The position numbers and the translations under genes were made by a program. The notes beneath the pieces are model-generated. The model had not been told where the DNA came from. It saw only the letters and a program-made list of their open reading frames with translations, and did not search any database. This document shows positions 1 through 8,261 of a stretch of DNA of 41,871 nucleotides, piece after piece. How positions within the stretch are numbered: position 1 is the first letter of the stretch; each line of letters opens with the position of its first letter. The stretch is from Syntrophaceae bacterium (GTDB lineage: Bacteria; Desulfobacterota; Syntrophia; Syntrophales; UBA2185): NCBI GenBank assembly GCA_003153775.1, contig PMBI01000042.1, positions 33,029-74,899 on the forward strand, in the 5' to 3' direction.

Positions 1-2003
1 TCCAGGTGCGCAATTTCCTCAGCGCCCGCCACAATCACGGCAGGACTCGAAACAGTCATGAGCTCTCTGTTCTTGAAATGATTGATGGCCCCAATGTCAT
101 TGCAGACTGTTTCACAGACGCGACACTCGCAGCAGGAACTGCAGTGCAGACAGCGTGAGGCTTCAGCCACCGACTGCTCCTCGGTCAGTCCCAGTTCCAC
201 TTCTTTAAAATCACGGCGTCTCTCTGTCGCCTGCCTTCGCGACATTTCGGGTCGCGATTTTCGGGGAGTGTCCCCGGAGATTTCCACATATTCTCCGGCG
301 CCGCGGGATTCATCGGGTAGCGCGCCCCACGGGGGAGATGTGCCGGTAAGATATTCGACAGCCCGCGCAGCGGCCCGGCGGCCCTGAGACATGGAGCCTA
401 CCACCGTATCGGGTCCCGTCACAGCATCCCCGGCGGCAAAAATGCCCGCCTGTGAAGCTGAGAGTCGCGCATCCACATTAATCGTCCCGGACCGGCCCGT
501 AATCAGCTCTTTTCCGAGCCCTATATCTGACAAGGACGGCTGTTGTCCGATGCCGATGATTACCGTATCCGCAGGCCGGAAAAACTCTGACCCTTTGACC
601 GGTTCCGATCTTCTCCGTCCGCTTTCATCGACGGCGCCCTGCTTCATACGGATCATGTCAAGGCCGGTCACTCTTCCCCTCTCGGAAACGATCCGGACGG
701 GCGCCGCGAGGTATTCAATCCTTACTCCTTCCTCCTGCGCTCTCCGTATCTCCGATCCGTGCGCCGGCATATCGTTGCGTTTACGCCGATAGCAGATGAT
801 GACGGATTTAGCTCCCAGCCGGACAGCGGAACGGGCTGCATCAATGGCGGAGTTGCCGCCGCCGATGACAATCACATTGCCCCGGATGTTGGGCTTGCCG
901 CCGGTGTTGAGTTTCTTCAGCATCTCCAGTGCGCCATGTACGCCCCTCGCATCTTCACCGGGGATATTGAGGCGGAGGTCCCGGTGGGCTCCTGTGCACA
1001 GAATGACGGCATGGAAACCCTGATCAATCAAATCTCTGATGGAGAGGACCGGCGTGCCCGTGCGTATCTCCACACCGGCATCTTCAATGGCCTGTATTTC
1101 GGCATTCAGGACGGCGCGGGGAAGTCTGAAGGCATTGATTCCCATCCGCAGTATTCCTCCCGCTTCGCGATAGGCCTCAAATATGGTTGCGCTGAAACCC
1201 TCCCGGTTGAGGAAGTAAGCAGCCGCAAGACCGGCGGGACCGCCGCCGACTATGGCCACTCTTTCCGGCCTTCCCGGTTTTTGAGCGCCCGGCAGCCGGG
1301 GCCGGCGCTCCGCCATTTCACGGTCGGCAAGAAAACGTTTGATACTGCAGATGGCAACCGCCTGGTCCAGTGAACTGCGGCGACAGGCGTCCTCGCAGGG
1401 GTGGTGGCAGACGCGCCCGCATATGCCCGGCAGGGGATTGTCCTGCCTGATGACATCAAGGGCCTCGTCGAATCGGGAGGCTGCAGTGAGCGCCAGATAG
1501 GCCTGGACGTTCACGCCGAGCGGGCAGCTTATCCTGCAAGGTGCGGGCTTGCGCTTATCCAGATCAAGCGCACGGGAAGGGCAATAGGCCGGTGTTCTTC
1601 GCAGGGGAGGATGACTCGAATCCTGAAGGGGACACACATCCATACAGCGGCCGCATCCGGTGCACAGGTCGTAGTCCACATATACGGGATCTTGAGTGAT
1701 GACCGCCCTGTAGCCATCGGGACCCCGTTTGATGGCCTCGATGCGTGCATGGGTTAAGGCGGTGACCAGGGGATGGCGCGTTACCTGCAGGTACAGCGGG
1801 CGGAACTGGAAATCCAGATCCTCAGGGTAATCTGTAAAAGGCGCGGCTCCCCGGGGGTGTTCGAGGAAGTGAATCGCTTTCGTGACCCAGACCAGGGGCA
1901 GCCCGGATTGCGACAGGTCCTGCGCCACCTTAAGGGCGCCATAACCGGAGCCTACCAGGAGAACTGCTTTTTTCAGGTTGCTGGTTGAGGAACTCCTATG
2001 CAT
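1..2003 (-). CDS. HdrA/GltD-like FAD and Fe-S oxidoreductase, C-terminus cut by window edge
   Basis: The minus strand is open from ATG 2003 to the left edge (667 codons, no stop). In order I see: an N-terminal dinucleotide fold with GSGYGA (residues 18-23) resembling the start of HdrA; a [4Fe-4S] motif CTGCGRCMDVCP (114-125); a GltD-like N-terminal Fe-S region with Cys 156, 160, 195, 199, 203 and 207; an FAD site VGGGPAGLA (252-260); an NAD(P) site IGGGNSAIDAA (380-390); the FAD closing motif FAAGDAV (522-528); and a Cys-rich ferredoxin-like stretch from residue 618. The start lies 2 nt after the korC stop, with AAGGGA 6 nt further back inside korC, so it is the last visible gene of the kor operon. 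By analogy with flavoproteins that link 2-oxoglutarate:ferredoxin oxidoreductase to ferredoxin or NAD(P) (BzdV type) it probably moves electrons out of KorAB. The exact acceptor is not visible. The protein continues beyond the window. Confidence 0.85.
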   Translation of the reverse strand, partial: MHRSSSTSNLKKAVLLVGSGYGALKVAQDLSQSGLPLVWVTKAIHFLEHPRGAAPFTDYPEDLDFQFRPLYLQVTRHPLVTALTHARIEAIKRGPDGYRAVITQDPVYVDYDLCTGCGRCMDVCPLQDSSHPPLRRTPAYCPSRALDLDKRKPAPCRISCPLGVNVQAYLALTAASRFDEALDVIRQDNPLPGICGRVCHHPCEDACRRSSLDQAVAICSIKRFLADREMAERRPRLPGAQKPGRPERVAIVGGGPAGLAAAYFLNREGFSATIFEAYREAGGILRMGINAFRLPRAVLNAEIQAIEDAGVEIRTGTPVLSIRDLIDQGFHAVILCTGAHRDLRLNIPGEDARGVHGALEMLKKLNTGGKPNIRGNVIVIGGGNSAIDAARSAVRLGAKSVIICYRRKRNDMPAHGSEIRRAQEEGVRIEYLAAPVRIVSERGRVTGLDMIRMKQGAVDESGRRRSEPVKGSEFFRPADTVIIGIGQQPSLSDIGLGKELITGRSGTINVDARLSASQAGIFAAGDAVTGPDTVVGSMSQGRRAAARAVEYLTGTSPPWGALPDESRGAGEYVEISGDTPRKSRPEMSRRQATERRRDFKEVELGLTEEQSVAEASRCLHCSSCCECRVCETVCNDIGAINHFKNRELMTVSSPAVIVAGAEEIAHL

Positions 2004-2005
2004 CG

Positions 2006-2602
2006 TTAATCCCTTGCCAACCTGCCCTGTTTTGCCCGGCTCTTGAGGGTGGCCTTACCGTATTCACTGCCGCGCTCGAAGGCCCGTGAATTCATTTCCC
2101 GCGTTGGCGCCGGCACAGATGTTTGCACGGCTTTGCGCAAAGCCTCTGCGCCCACTAAATTATATACAGCGGCAAGAAATCCGAGCGTGACGATGTTCGC
2201 CATCATTTTATTGCCCAGTTCTTCGGCGAAGCGGGTCGCCGGTATATCGTATGCAATTATGTCTGAAGAAATTTTTCTTGCCTGTATGAGATCCGCATCC
2301 AGAATAAGCATACCGCCTTCACGCAGACTGCCGATATTCTTGGCATAGCCTTCCTGGCTCAGACAGATCAGGACATGCGGCTCCTTTACGTAAGGGAAAA
2401 GGACTTCCTCTTCGCTGATAATAATCTGGGCCGAGCAGGCGCCGCCCCGGGCCTCCGGGCCGTAGGCCTGCGTCATGGTGGCAAATTTTCCGTCGTAAAG
2501 GGTGGCTGCCGTTCCAAGGATGTCGCCGGCCATGATGACCCCCTGTCCACCGAAGCCCGTTATGAGAATGTGCTTTTCCTTATTCATGATAGTATAGCTC
2601 AT
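2006..2602 (-). CDS. korC: 2-oxoacid:ferredoxin oxidoreductase, gamma subunit
   Basis: This is the gamma-type subunit of a thiamine-diphosphate 2-oxoacid:ferredoxin oxidoreductase, about 198 residues, the normal size. The signature GFGGQGV is close to the N-terminus, followed by the AYGPEARGG segment typical of this family. The family oxidises a 2-oxoacid and CoA to an acyl-CoA, CO2 and reduced ferredoxin in the cytoplasm. ATG 2602 shares one base with the korB stop (TGATG). A GTG at 2605 and an ATG at 2587 are alternatives, but the latter has no ribosome binding site. The four-subunit arrangement with korD, korA and korB favours 2-oxoglutarate as substrate, though a branched-chain 2-oxoacid cannot be excluded from sequence alone. 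Confidence 0.9.
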   Translation of the reverse strand: MSYTIMNKEKHILITGFGGQGVIMAGDILGTAATLYDGKFATMTQAYGPEARGGACSAQIIISEEEVLFPYVKEPHVLICLSQEGYAKNIGSLREGGMLILDADLIQARKISSDIIAYDIPATRFAEELGNKMMANIVTLGFLAAVYNLVGAEALRKAVQTSVPAPTREMNSRAFERGSEYGKATLKSRAKQGRLARD

Positions 2603-3495
2603 CACCCTGCCTGATTTTCCGGCACAATCGTGCCTTCAAAATCCGGCCAGTCCCCGATCAGATTCTTACAACTCAACTGATAGTTATCCAAAAATGTCGG
2701 TCTTTCCGTGTCCACAAATTTTCCCACCACAATATTGTTGCCGAAGTCTATCGGCGCCTCTTTCGGGTCGATGTCGTTGCGAATAACGGAGCGCTCATGA
2801 TAGAACTTCAAAGTTTCGAGGGCAGTGCCTATCTTGTTACGGCGCCCGAAGGAGGTGGGGCAGGGAGTAAGTATCTCGACGAATCCGAAACCGCGCTTCT
2901 GCATTGCTTCCGTGATGGAGTTCGTGAGTCTGCGGATATGCAAAGATGTCCAGCGTGCAACGTAAATTGCCCCGCATGCAGAGGCCAGATAACAGAAATT
3001 GAACGGCTCCTCCGGACAGCCCGTGACGCTTGTGGTAGTCTTAGCCCCGAAAGGCGTACTGGGAGCGAGTTGCCCGCCCGTCATCCCATAATTTAAGTTG
3101 TTCACGCAGATGACCGTGATGTCAATGTTCCTGCGGGCCGCATGGATGAAATGGTTGCCCCCTATGGCAAGCAAGTCGCCGTCACCGGAGACGACAATCA
3201 CCTTCAGCTCCGGATTCGCCAGCTTCAGGCCTGTGGCAAAGGGCAGGGCGCGGCCGTGCGTTGTGTGAAAGGAATCGAGCCGGATATATCCGGCCATCCG
3301 CGCTGTACAGCCAATGCCGGAAACTATGGCTGTCTTGTTGAGATCGTATCCCGATTTCTGTATAGCTCCTATCACGGACCCGAAAACGGTGCCGATGCCG
3401 CAGCCGGCGCACCATATATGGGGAAGCCGCTCACTCCGGATCAATCCTTCCATGGGATGCTCCGGCGCGGTATGTTCTGCTTTTTTTGTTTTCAT
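2602..3495 (-). CDS. korB: 2-oxoacid:ferredoxin oxidoreductase, beta (TPP) subunit
   Basis: The thiamine-diphosphate-binding catalytic subunit, 297 residues. The N-terminal region carries WCAGCGIG and a later IGCTARM, which supply the cysteines of the [4Fe-4S] cluster of this family. The TPP/Mg motif is GDGDLLAIGG followed by NNLNYGMTGGQ. The open frame runs further upstream, but ATG 3495 is chosen because AAGGGA lies 6 nt before it and it overlaps the korA stop by four bases (ATGA), a typical translational-coupling arrangement. The reaction is CoA-dependent oxidative decarboxylation of a 2-oxoacid with electrons going to ferredoxin, or the reverse carboxylation. Together with korA it forms the catalytic core. 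Confidence 0.93.
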   Translation of the reverse strand: MKTKKAEHTAPEHPMEGLIRSERLPHIWCAGCGIGTVFGSVIGAIQKSGYDLNKTAIVSGIGCTARMAGYIRLDSFHTTHGRALPFATGLKLANPELKVIVVSGDGDLLAIGGNHFIHAARRNIDITVICVNNLNYGMTGGQLAPSTPFGAKTTTSVTGCPEEPFNFCYLASACGAIYVARWTSLHIRRLTNSITEAMQKRGFGFVEILTPCPTSFGRRNKIGTALETLKFYHERSVIRNDIDPKEAPIDFGNNIVVGKFVDTERPTFLDNYQLSCKNLIGDWPDFEGTIVPENQAG

Positions 3496-4652
3496 TTCTT
3501 TCCCTTTATAGAGTCTTCGATGGCGCGAAGGATGGTTGCCGGGTGGATTATGGAACCGCCCAAGTGTGATACAAGATGAACTGGACACGCGCCTCCGGCG
3601 CACCGCTGCACTTCAAGCACCATCTGGCCTGCGTTAATTTCCGGCATAATGAGGGCGCGCACCCTGCCGGCGACGTCTCTGATAAGTGCTTCCGGAAAGG
3701 GCCACACCGTTTCCAGTTTGATTAGTCCCGCGCGTATGCCTCTGGCGCGCGCATCGCGCACGGCCTGCCTGGCGGACCGCGCGCTGATCCCGTAGGCGAC
3801 TACAACGACATCAGCATCATCGAGGTACACATTTTCCGTCCGGATGATCTTGTCCCTGTTATTTACGATTTTTCCGATCAGGCGATTGACCATCTGCGCC
3901 TGTGTCTTCTCGTCCATTCCCGGATAGCCGCGCTCATCATGCGTCAGACCTGTGATATGGATCCTGTAGCCGTCGCCGCAGTTGGCCATAGGTGCGACCC
4001 CGTCTGGGTCCGGATGATAGGGCAAATATTTGTCCGGAGATACTTTGGGCTTCCGCCGCCCGACAATCTCGATTTCCTCTCTCCGCGGGATGACGACGCG
4101 CTCGTTCATGTGGCCGACCACCTCGTCCGCCATAATCATGACGGGTATGCGGTATTGCTCGCTCAAGTTGAATGCACGGATGGTCAAGTCGAACATCTCC
4201 TGAGGACTGGACGGAGCAAGCGCAATGACCTCGTAATGCCCGTGTGACCCCCAGCGGGCCTGCATCATATCTCCCTGGCCGACGAGTGTCGGGAGCCCCG
4301 TAGAAGGCCCTGCCCGCTGCACATTACAGATCACACACGGCGTCTCCGTACAGATTCCGAGACCGATATTCTCCATCATCAGGGAAAAGCCCGGGCCGGA
4401 CGTGCTGGTCATGGCCTTCACGCCTCCCCAGCTTGCGCCCAGGATAGCCGACATGGATGCAATCTCGTCTTCCATTTGTATAAATATGCCGCCGAGCTCG
4501 GGCAGCCTGCGGGACATGCGCTCTGCAATCTCCGTTGCCGGGGTAATCGGATACCCTGCGAAAAATCGGCAGCCCGCAGCCAGGGCGCCCTCACAGCAGG
4601 CATAGTCGCCGTTCATGAAATAAGTCCCCGTCATTACGGCCTTGTCAGCCAT
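3492..4652 (-). CDS. korA: 2-oxoacid:ferredoxin oxidoreductase, alpha subunit
   Basis: Alpha subunit of the same complex, 386 residues. The family signature GYPITPATEIAE is close to the N-terminus, followed by the EDEIASMSAILGASWGG and TSTSGPGFSLM stretches of the pyrimidine-binding domain; domain II lies in the C-terminal half. ATG 4652 is preceded by GAGGTGA at good spacing. The frame extends to a GTG at 4673 without a better ribosome binding site. It follows korD by about 60 nt and overlaps korB by 4 nt. No gamma domain is fused, so this is the split KorDABC architecture rather than the two-subunit form. Confidence 0.93.
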   Translation of the reverse strand: MADKAVMTGTYFMNGDYACCEGALAAGCRFFAGYPITPATEIAERMSRRLPELGGIFIQMEDEIASMSAILGASWGGVKAMTSTSGPGFSLMMENIGLGICTETPCVICNVQRAGPSTGLPTLVGQGDMMQARWGSHGHYEVIALAPSSPQEMFDLTIRAFNLSEQYRIPVMIMADEVVGHMNERVVIPRREEIEIVGRRKPKVSPDKYLPYHPDPDGVAPMANCGDGYRIHITGLTHDERGYPGMDEKTQAQMVNRLIGKIVNNRDKIIRTENVYLDDADVVVVAYGISARSARQAVRDARARGIRAGLIKLETVWPFPEALIRDVAGRVRALIMPEINAGQMVLEVQRCAGGACPVHLVSHLGGSIIHPATILRAIEDSIKGKK

Positions 4653-4710
4653 GCGCTTCACCTCGCTTAGCACATACTTTTTTACCTGACATGAAGTAAG
4701 CTCCCTTTGC

Positions 4711-5013
4711 CTATTTGTGCTTCCTTCGAGACCGGGCAGTCTTGCCCTGCGCTGCTTCCGTTGCCTCTATAGAGAATATTGCAAATTCCGGACACAGGGC
4801 CTCGCAGAAATGGCAATTGACGCATTTTGACTCGTCTATAACTGCCGGCGTATGATAGCCTCTTGCATTAAAAACCTGAGACATGGCAAGCACATCGCGC
4901 GGACAGTAGGCGATGCAGAATCCGCACCCTTTGCATCGATCCTCAACAATGATGACCTTCCCCCTGCTCGCCTTGATGCTCTCTAAATCAAGGGGTTTTC
5001 TCCAGTATTTCAT
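4711..5013 (-). CDS. korD: 2[4Fe-4S] ferredoxin subunit of 2-oxoacid oxidoreductase
   Basis: A 100-residue ferredoxin with two [4Fe-4S] motifs, CKGCGFCIAYCP and CVNCHFCEALCP, and a basic C-terminal tail (ARSRRKHK). It is the delta subunit or dedicated electron acceptor of the KorABC complex. ATG 5013 is chosen because GAGAGG lies about 9 nt upstream; a TTG two codons earlier is less likely. It is the first gene of the kor operon, about 50 nt downstream of the predicted transcription start. The lysine/arginine tail may assist docking to an acidic partner; that is inference. Confidence 0.9.
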   Translation of the reverse strand: MKYWRKPLDLESIKASRGKVIIVEDRCKGCGFCIAYCPRDVLAMSQVFNARGYHTPAVIDESKCVNCHFCEALCPEFAIFSIEATEAAQGKTARSRRKHK

Positions 5014-5069
5014 GCGCAATGCCTCTCTTCTGCTTCACGCCCTTCGCGAATTTGGCAAACAAAAGGATT

Positions 5070-5098
5070 TATATATGAGAAATGTATGCATATGTCAA
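5070..5098 (-). promoter_or_regulatory. Sigma-70-type promoter of the kor operon
   Basis: On the minus strand TTGACA (5098-5093) is separated by exactly 17 bp from TATATA (5075-5070). The implied start site is about 50 nt upstream of korD. The -35 region reads TTGACATATG, a word also found upstream of fdhA and, as GACATATGT, upstream of the hydrogenase operon. Confidence 0.65.
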
Positions 5099-5193
5099 TA
5101 GCGCATGTAGGCTTCGACTCTGCGTTGTAATTTCGGTAAAATACGGATATAAGCAGGTGGGACCGTTGTTGAGTCACGCCGCGAGTGAAGGAG

Positions 5194-5322
5194 ATGCGGG
5201 CGGGGGTCTTTACCCAGAACAAGAATGAAATAAACTACACATTCATAATCATGGAAGGCGGAGGCGTCACTGTCTATGACGTCCCCGCATCCCGTATAGA
5301 TCACATGCTGCAGGGGGAATAA
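5194..5322 (+). CDS. Possible small protein of 42 residues, unknown function
   Basis: A short plus-strand frame, ATG 5194 to TAA 5322, lying opposite in orientation to both neighbours. The translation begins MRAGVFTQNKNEINYTFIIM and ends VYDVPASRIDHMLQGE. The composition is protein-like: alternating hydrophobic beta-strand pattern, then an amphipathic end. AAGGAG sits immediately before the ATG, which is too close for ideal initiation; a GTG at 5185 is in frame. I do not recognise a family. It could be a real small protein or a chance frame. Confidence 0.3.
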   Translation: MRAGVFTQNKNEINYTFIIMEGGGVTVYDVPASRIDHMLQGE

Positions 5323-5344
5323 GAGAATCAGGCTGGGAGGGTGC

Positions 5345-5686
5345 TTATCCTATGGCCTTGCCGCCCCGTTCGCCTGTGCGGATCCGGATAACATCGTAGA
5401 GGTCCAGCACGAAGATCTTCCCGTCTCCGATCTCACCCGTCCGCGCTCCCTTGATGATCGCCTGTACCGTAGGCTCCACAAAATCCTCGTTGCACGCTAT
5501 CTCCAGCTTTATCTTCTTCAGCAGGCTCCCTACCTCCTTCGCGCCACGGTATACCTCCGTCAATCCCTTCTGCCTGCCGCGTCCGAGCACATTCGATACG
5601 GTCACCAAGTTCACCTCCACGTCCTCGAGGCTTTTCATCACCTCGTCCAGTTTGTGGGGCTGTATTATCGCGATTATGTATTTCAT
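5345..5686 (-). CDS. glnK: P-II nitrogen regulatory protein lacking Tyr51
   Basis: A P-II signal protein of 113 residues, the usual length, starting [17 protein letters not shown]. The T-loop region [14 protein letters not shown] and the C-terminal [13 protein letters not shown] and [10 protein letters not shown] segments are typical of ATP/2-oxoglutarate-binding P-II proteins. Tyr46 (TEVYRG) is present. The residue aligned with the uridylylated Tyr51 of E. coli GlnB/GlnK is Glu (RGAKEV), so classical GlnD control by uridylylation should not operate. It lies 14 nt after amtB with a strong AAGGAGG ribosome binding site. Its expected role is to bind AmtB and block ammonium transport according to 2-oxoglutarate and ATP/ADP levels. 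The order amtB-glnK is reversed relative to E. coli. Confidence 0.92.
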   Translation of the reverse strand: MKYIIAIIQPHKLDEVMKSLEDVEVNLVTVSNVLGRGRQKGLTEVYRGAKEVGSLLKKIKLEIACNEDFVEPTVQAIIKGARTGEIGDGKIFVLDLYDVIRIRTGERGGKAIG

Positions 5687-5700
5687 ATCTGTTGACCTCC

Positions 5701-6936
5701 TTATTCTACGACCGTGTAGGCGGCTTCGCTCTGCTGTGTCAGGTCAAGGCCGATAATCTCATCGTTCTTTTCAACCCTAATGCCTACCAAGGCGTCTACG
5801 AATTTGAAGATTATCCAGGTCATGACACCCGCAAATACGGCGGTCACAACGATGAGCATCAGCTGAATCAGAAACTGATGAACATCCCCGAAGAACAAAC
5901 CGTTTCCGCCGGCTTCGTTCACGGCTTTTTCGGCAAAAAGACCCGTTGCGATGGTTCCCCACATCCCGCCGACGCCGTGCACGCCGAAAACGTCGAGCGC
6001 ATCATCATATTTGAATAGTACCTTTATCTTGGCAATGGCAATGTAGCAGAAGACACTGACGAGAGCGCCTATGAATATGGCGTTCATAGGGTTCACAAAT
6101 CCGCAGGCCGGTGTAATGGCGACGAGGCCAGCAACCGCGCCTGTCGCCGCTCCCAGGATGGTCGGGGCACCGTGCTGCTGCCATTCGATAAGCGCCCAGG
6201 TCAATCCCGCAGCGGCTGTCGCCGTGTTGGTCGTGATAAAGGCATTTGCCGCCAGTTCGTTTGCCGCCAGCGCACTCCCGGCGTTAAATCCGAACCAGCC
6301 AAACCAGAGCAGCGCCGCCCCCAGCACAGTAAAGGGCAGATTATGTGGCCGGAAAGGCTGTTGCTGATAGCCTATCCTCTTGCCGATGAGCAGCGCCATC
6401 ACGAGCGCCGATATGCCGGAACTGGTATGAACGACGATGCCGCCCGCGAAATCAAGGGCGCCCAGATTCTTCAGCCAGCCTCCCATTCCCCAGACCCAGT
6501 GGCCCAAAGGATCGTATACAAATGTCGACCAGAGAATCGTAAAAAGAAGGAAGGCGGAAAATTTAATCCGCTCCGCAAAGGCGCCTACAATCAATGCCGG
6601 TGTGATGACGGCAAACATGCATTGAAAAATCATGAAAACGCTGTGGGGGATTGTCGCAGCATAATCAGCGTTGGGCTGCCCCCCTACACCCCTCAATCCC
6701 ACCCAGTCGAAGCCCCCGATGATGCCATGACCTGTATCCGGACCGAACGTTAAGGAGTACCCGTATAAGATCCACTGCAAGCTGATGACGCACAATATGA
6801 TAAAACACTGCATCAAGAGGGAAAGAACATTTTTCCGCCGCACCAGGCCGCCGTAAAAGAAGGCCAATGCAGGCACCGTCATAAGCAATACCAATGCTGA
6901 CGATGCCAATACCCATGCTGTATCGCCTGAATTCAT
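5701..6936 (-). CDS. amtB: Ammonium transporter AmtB
   Basis: An Amt/Mep/Rh-family ammonium channel of 411 residues in the inner membrane, with about eleven hydrophobic segments. The twin pore histidines are visible in [13 protein letters not shown] (about residue 168) and [10 protein letters not shown] (about residue 318). The N-terminus [18 protein letters not shown] begins directly with the first membrane helix, so there is no long cleavable signal peptide. ATG 6936 has AGGAGGT about 8 nt upstream and lies about 50 nt downstream of a consensus sigma-54 promoter. It is cotranscribed with glnK, whose product probably gates it. Confidence 0.95.
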   Translation of the reverse strand: MNSGDTAWVLASSALVLLMTVPALAFFYGGLVRRKNVLSLLMQCFIILCVISLQWILYGYSLTFGPDTGHGIIGGFDWVGLRGVGGQPNADYAATIPHSVFMIFQCMFAVITPALIVGAFAERIKFSAFLLFTILWSTFVYDPLGHWVWGMGGWLKNLGALDFAGGIVVHTSSGISALVMALLIGKRIGYQQQPFRPHNLPFTVLGAALLWFGWFGFNAGSALAANELAANAFITTNTATAAAGLTWALIEWQQHGAPTILGAATGAVAGLVAITPACGFVNPMNAIFIGALVSVFCYIAIAKIKVLFKYDDALDVFGVHGVGGMWGTIATGLFAEKAVNEAGGNGLFFGDVHQFLIQLMLIVVTAVFAGVMTWIIFKFVDALVGIRVEKNDEIIGLDLTQQSEAAYTVVE

Positions 6937-6983
6937 ATTAAGTACCTCCTGATTCTTGAAATCCGTTTCTGATCTCTACAATA

Positions 6984-6998
6984 GCAAGGAGGGTGCCA
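6984..6998 (-). promoter_or_regulatory. Sigma-54 (-24/-12) promoter of amtB-glnK
   Basis: On the minus strand the sequence TGGCAC-CCTCC-TTGC (6998 down to 6984) matches the consensus TGGCAC-N5-TTGC exactly. The expected start site is near 6973, giving a leader of about 37 nt before amtB. Such promoters need RpoN and an enhancer-binding protein, usually NtrC, at nitrogen genes. Confidence 0.88.
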
Positions 6999-7028
6999 TG
7001 CATAAAAGCTGTTGATTATATTAATTAA

Positions 7029-7107
7029 TGTGCTATAGGAGTGGCTGCGGGCAGGAATCAATGTGACATTTTTGTGCTATATGGACATGAGTTTGACAAA
7101 AATGTGA
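7029..7107. repeat. Paired short direct repeats upstream of the sigma-54 promoter
   Basis: TGTGCTATA occurs at 7029-7037 and again at 7073-7081 (44 bp apart, about four helical turns). A second word, AATGTGA, occurs at 7060-7066 and 7101-7107 (41 bp apart). They sit 30-125 bp upstream of the amtB -24 element, where enhancer-binding proteins normally bind, and also overlap the region upstream of the divergent gene at 7201. Binding function is inferred. Confidence 0.45.
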
Positions 7108-7145
7108 TTACCGTGTACCTGCCGGTATCAGATCCTCTTTTTCGT

Positions 7146-7174
7146 TTGACACAGAAGCTTGAGTTACTAATAAT
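7146..7174 (+). promoter_or_regulatory. Sigma-70-type promoter of the mtnA-like/dap operon
   Basis: TTGACA (7146-7151), 17 bp, then AATAAT (7169-7174; five of six consensus bases). The predicted start site is near 7181, about 20-30 nt before the first gene. Confidence 0.6.
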
Positions 7175-7200
7175 GAAGCAAATATTTTTTCAAAAGGTGG

Positions 7201-8238
7201 ATGAACATCGTGAGGGCTGACGAAGGACTGCCATTCCTCCTGCGCTATGAGAATGTGGCGGATTACAGGGACGGCGAGGTGTGGATATTGGACAGGCGAA
7301 AATATCCTGCGAGAGAAGAGTTTGTGCGCTGCGCGGATTATCGGGAGGTTGCCCGGGCTATCGCAGACATGGTAACTCAGAGCGGGGGACCCTGGCTCGC
7401 AGCTGCTTATGGAATGGTAAACACTGCGAGGCGGGTGCGTAACCTTTCTCATGCAAAGGCTAAGGAAGAACTGAAGCGCGCGGCAGACGTGCTGATCTGT
7501 GCACGGCCGACCACATCGGCAAATATGAGAATCCACATCATGCGAATTTTCAAGAAAGCGGAGGAAGCAATTGACCGCGGGGAAGACGCAGAATCCGCCA
7601 CATATGTCTATGTGCAGAAGAATCTGGAAAAGCGCTACCGCAATTCACGCCAGATTGCAGCGTATGCCGTAGACCTGATGCCGGATGACGTGAGCATACT
7701 CACCCAGTGTTATGCGGAAACCCTCATCGGGTTTGTGCTGCTAGTCTCTCAGGAGAAGGGGAAAAAAGTATCTTTGATTTGCCCGGAGACCAGGCCGTAT
7801 CTGCAAGGGGCCAGATTGACAGCCAGTGTGGCCTGTGACATGGGTGTGCCGGTGACGGTTATTACCGACAACATGCCCGCATACGTCCTGTCTAAAGGAA
7901 TGGCGCAGACATTCATGTCCGCCGCAGACGTCATCACGCTCGATGGTTATGTTGTGAACAAGATCGGCACCTTTCAGATAGCCCTGGCGGCACATTTTTA
8001 CAACGTGCCTTTTTACGCTCTTGGTACGCCATCGGCAACGAATCCCGACCTCTCGAAGGTTGAGATTGAAGAAAGAGACCCCGAAGAAACGGTGCATGCC
8101 ATGGGAATCCGTACGGCTAAATCCGGCGTGAAAGGCTATTATCCTGCTTTTGATATCACGCCCCCCGGGTTGATACGGGCCGTGGTCACGCCGAAGGGTG
8201 TTTTCCCGCCGTCCGGCTTGGAGGCATATTTTTCATAG
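7201..8238 (+). CDS. MtnA-family aldose-1-phosphate isomerase
   Basis: A 345-residue member of the eIF2B-alpha/MtnA isomerase family, which converts 5-methylthioribose-1-phosphate, 5-deoxyribose-1-phosphate or ribose-1,5-bisphosphate into the ketose phosphate. The catalytic Cys is in ILTQCYAET and the catalytic Asp in AADVITLDGYVVNKIGT, followed by the YNVPFYALGTPSATNPD segment. All correspond to conserved MtnA blocks. ATG 7201 lies directly after AAAAGGTGG; a GTG at 7210 has better spacing and may be the true start. The class II aldolase gene follows by 23 nt, so the pair suits a salvage route for 5'-deoxy or 5'-methylthio nucleosides. Substrate is inferred from context only; ribose-1,5-bisphosphate isomerase is an alternative. 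Confidence 0.8.
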   Translation: MNIVRADEGLPFLLRYENVADYRDGEVWILDRRKYPAREEFVRCADYREVARAIADMVTQSGGPWLAAAYGMVNTARRVRNLSHAKAKEELKRAADVLICARPTTSANMRIHIMRIFKKAEEAIDRGEDAESATYVYVQKNLEKRYRNSRQIAAYAVDLMPDDVSILTQCYAETLIGFVLLVSQEKGKKVSLICPETRPYLQGARLTASVACDMGVPVTVITDNMPAYVLSKGMAQTFMSAADVITLDGYVVNKIGTFQIALAAHFYNVPFYALGTPSATNPDLSKVEIEERDPEETVHAMGIRTAKSGVKGYYPAFDITPPGLIRAVVTPKGVFPPSGLEAYFS

Positions 8239-8261
8239 ATACGATCCCGGAGAGGTTTTGC

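Larger units (their letters stand above)
5014..5344. other. Intergenic region between kor operon and glnK
   Basis: About 330 bases without a confident gene. The kor-proximal part holds the kor promoter (5070-5098). The glnK-proximal part holds a possible plus-strand small gene at 5194-5322, listed separately. No convincing terminator for the amtB-glnK transcript was recognised. Confidence 0.5.

Noticed and set aside
82-1988. Several plus-strand open frames of up to 204 codons
   Set aside because: The minus strand encodes a continuous 667-codon FAD/Fe-S oxidoreductase with clear motifs; the plus-strand frames are its shadows.
6172-6753. A 193-codon plus-strand open frame
   Set aside because: Shadow of amtB, which has the full channel signature on the other strand.
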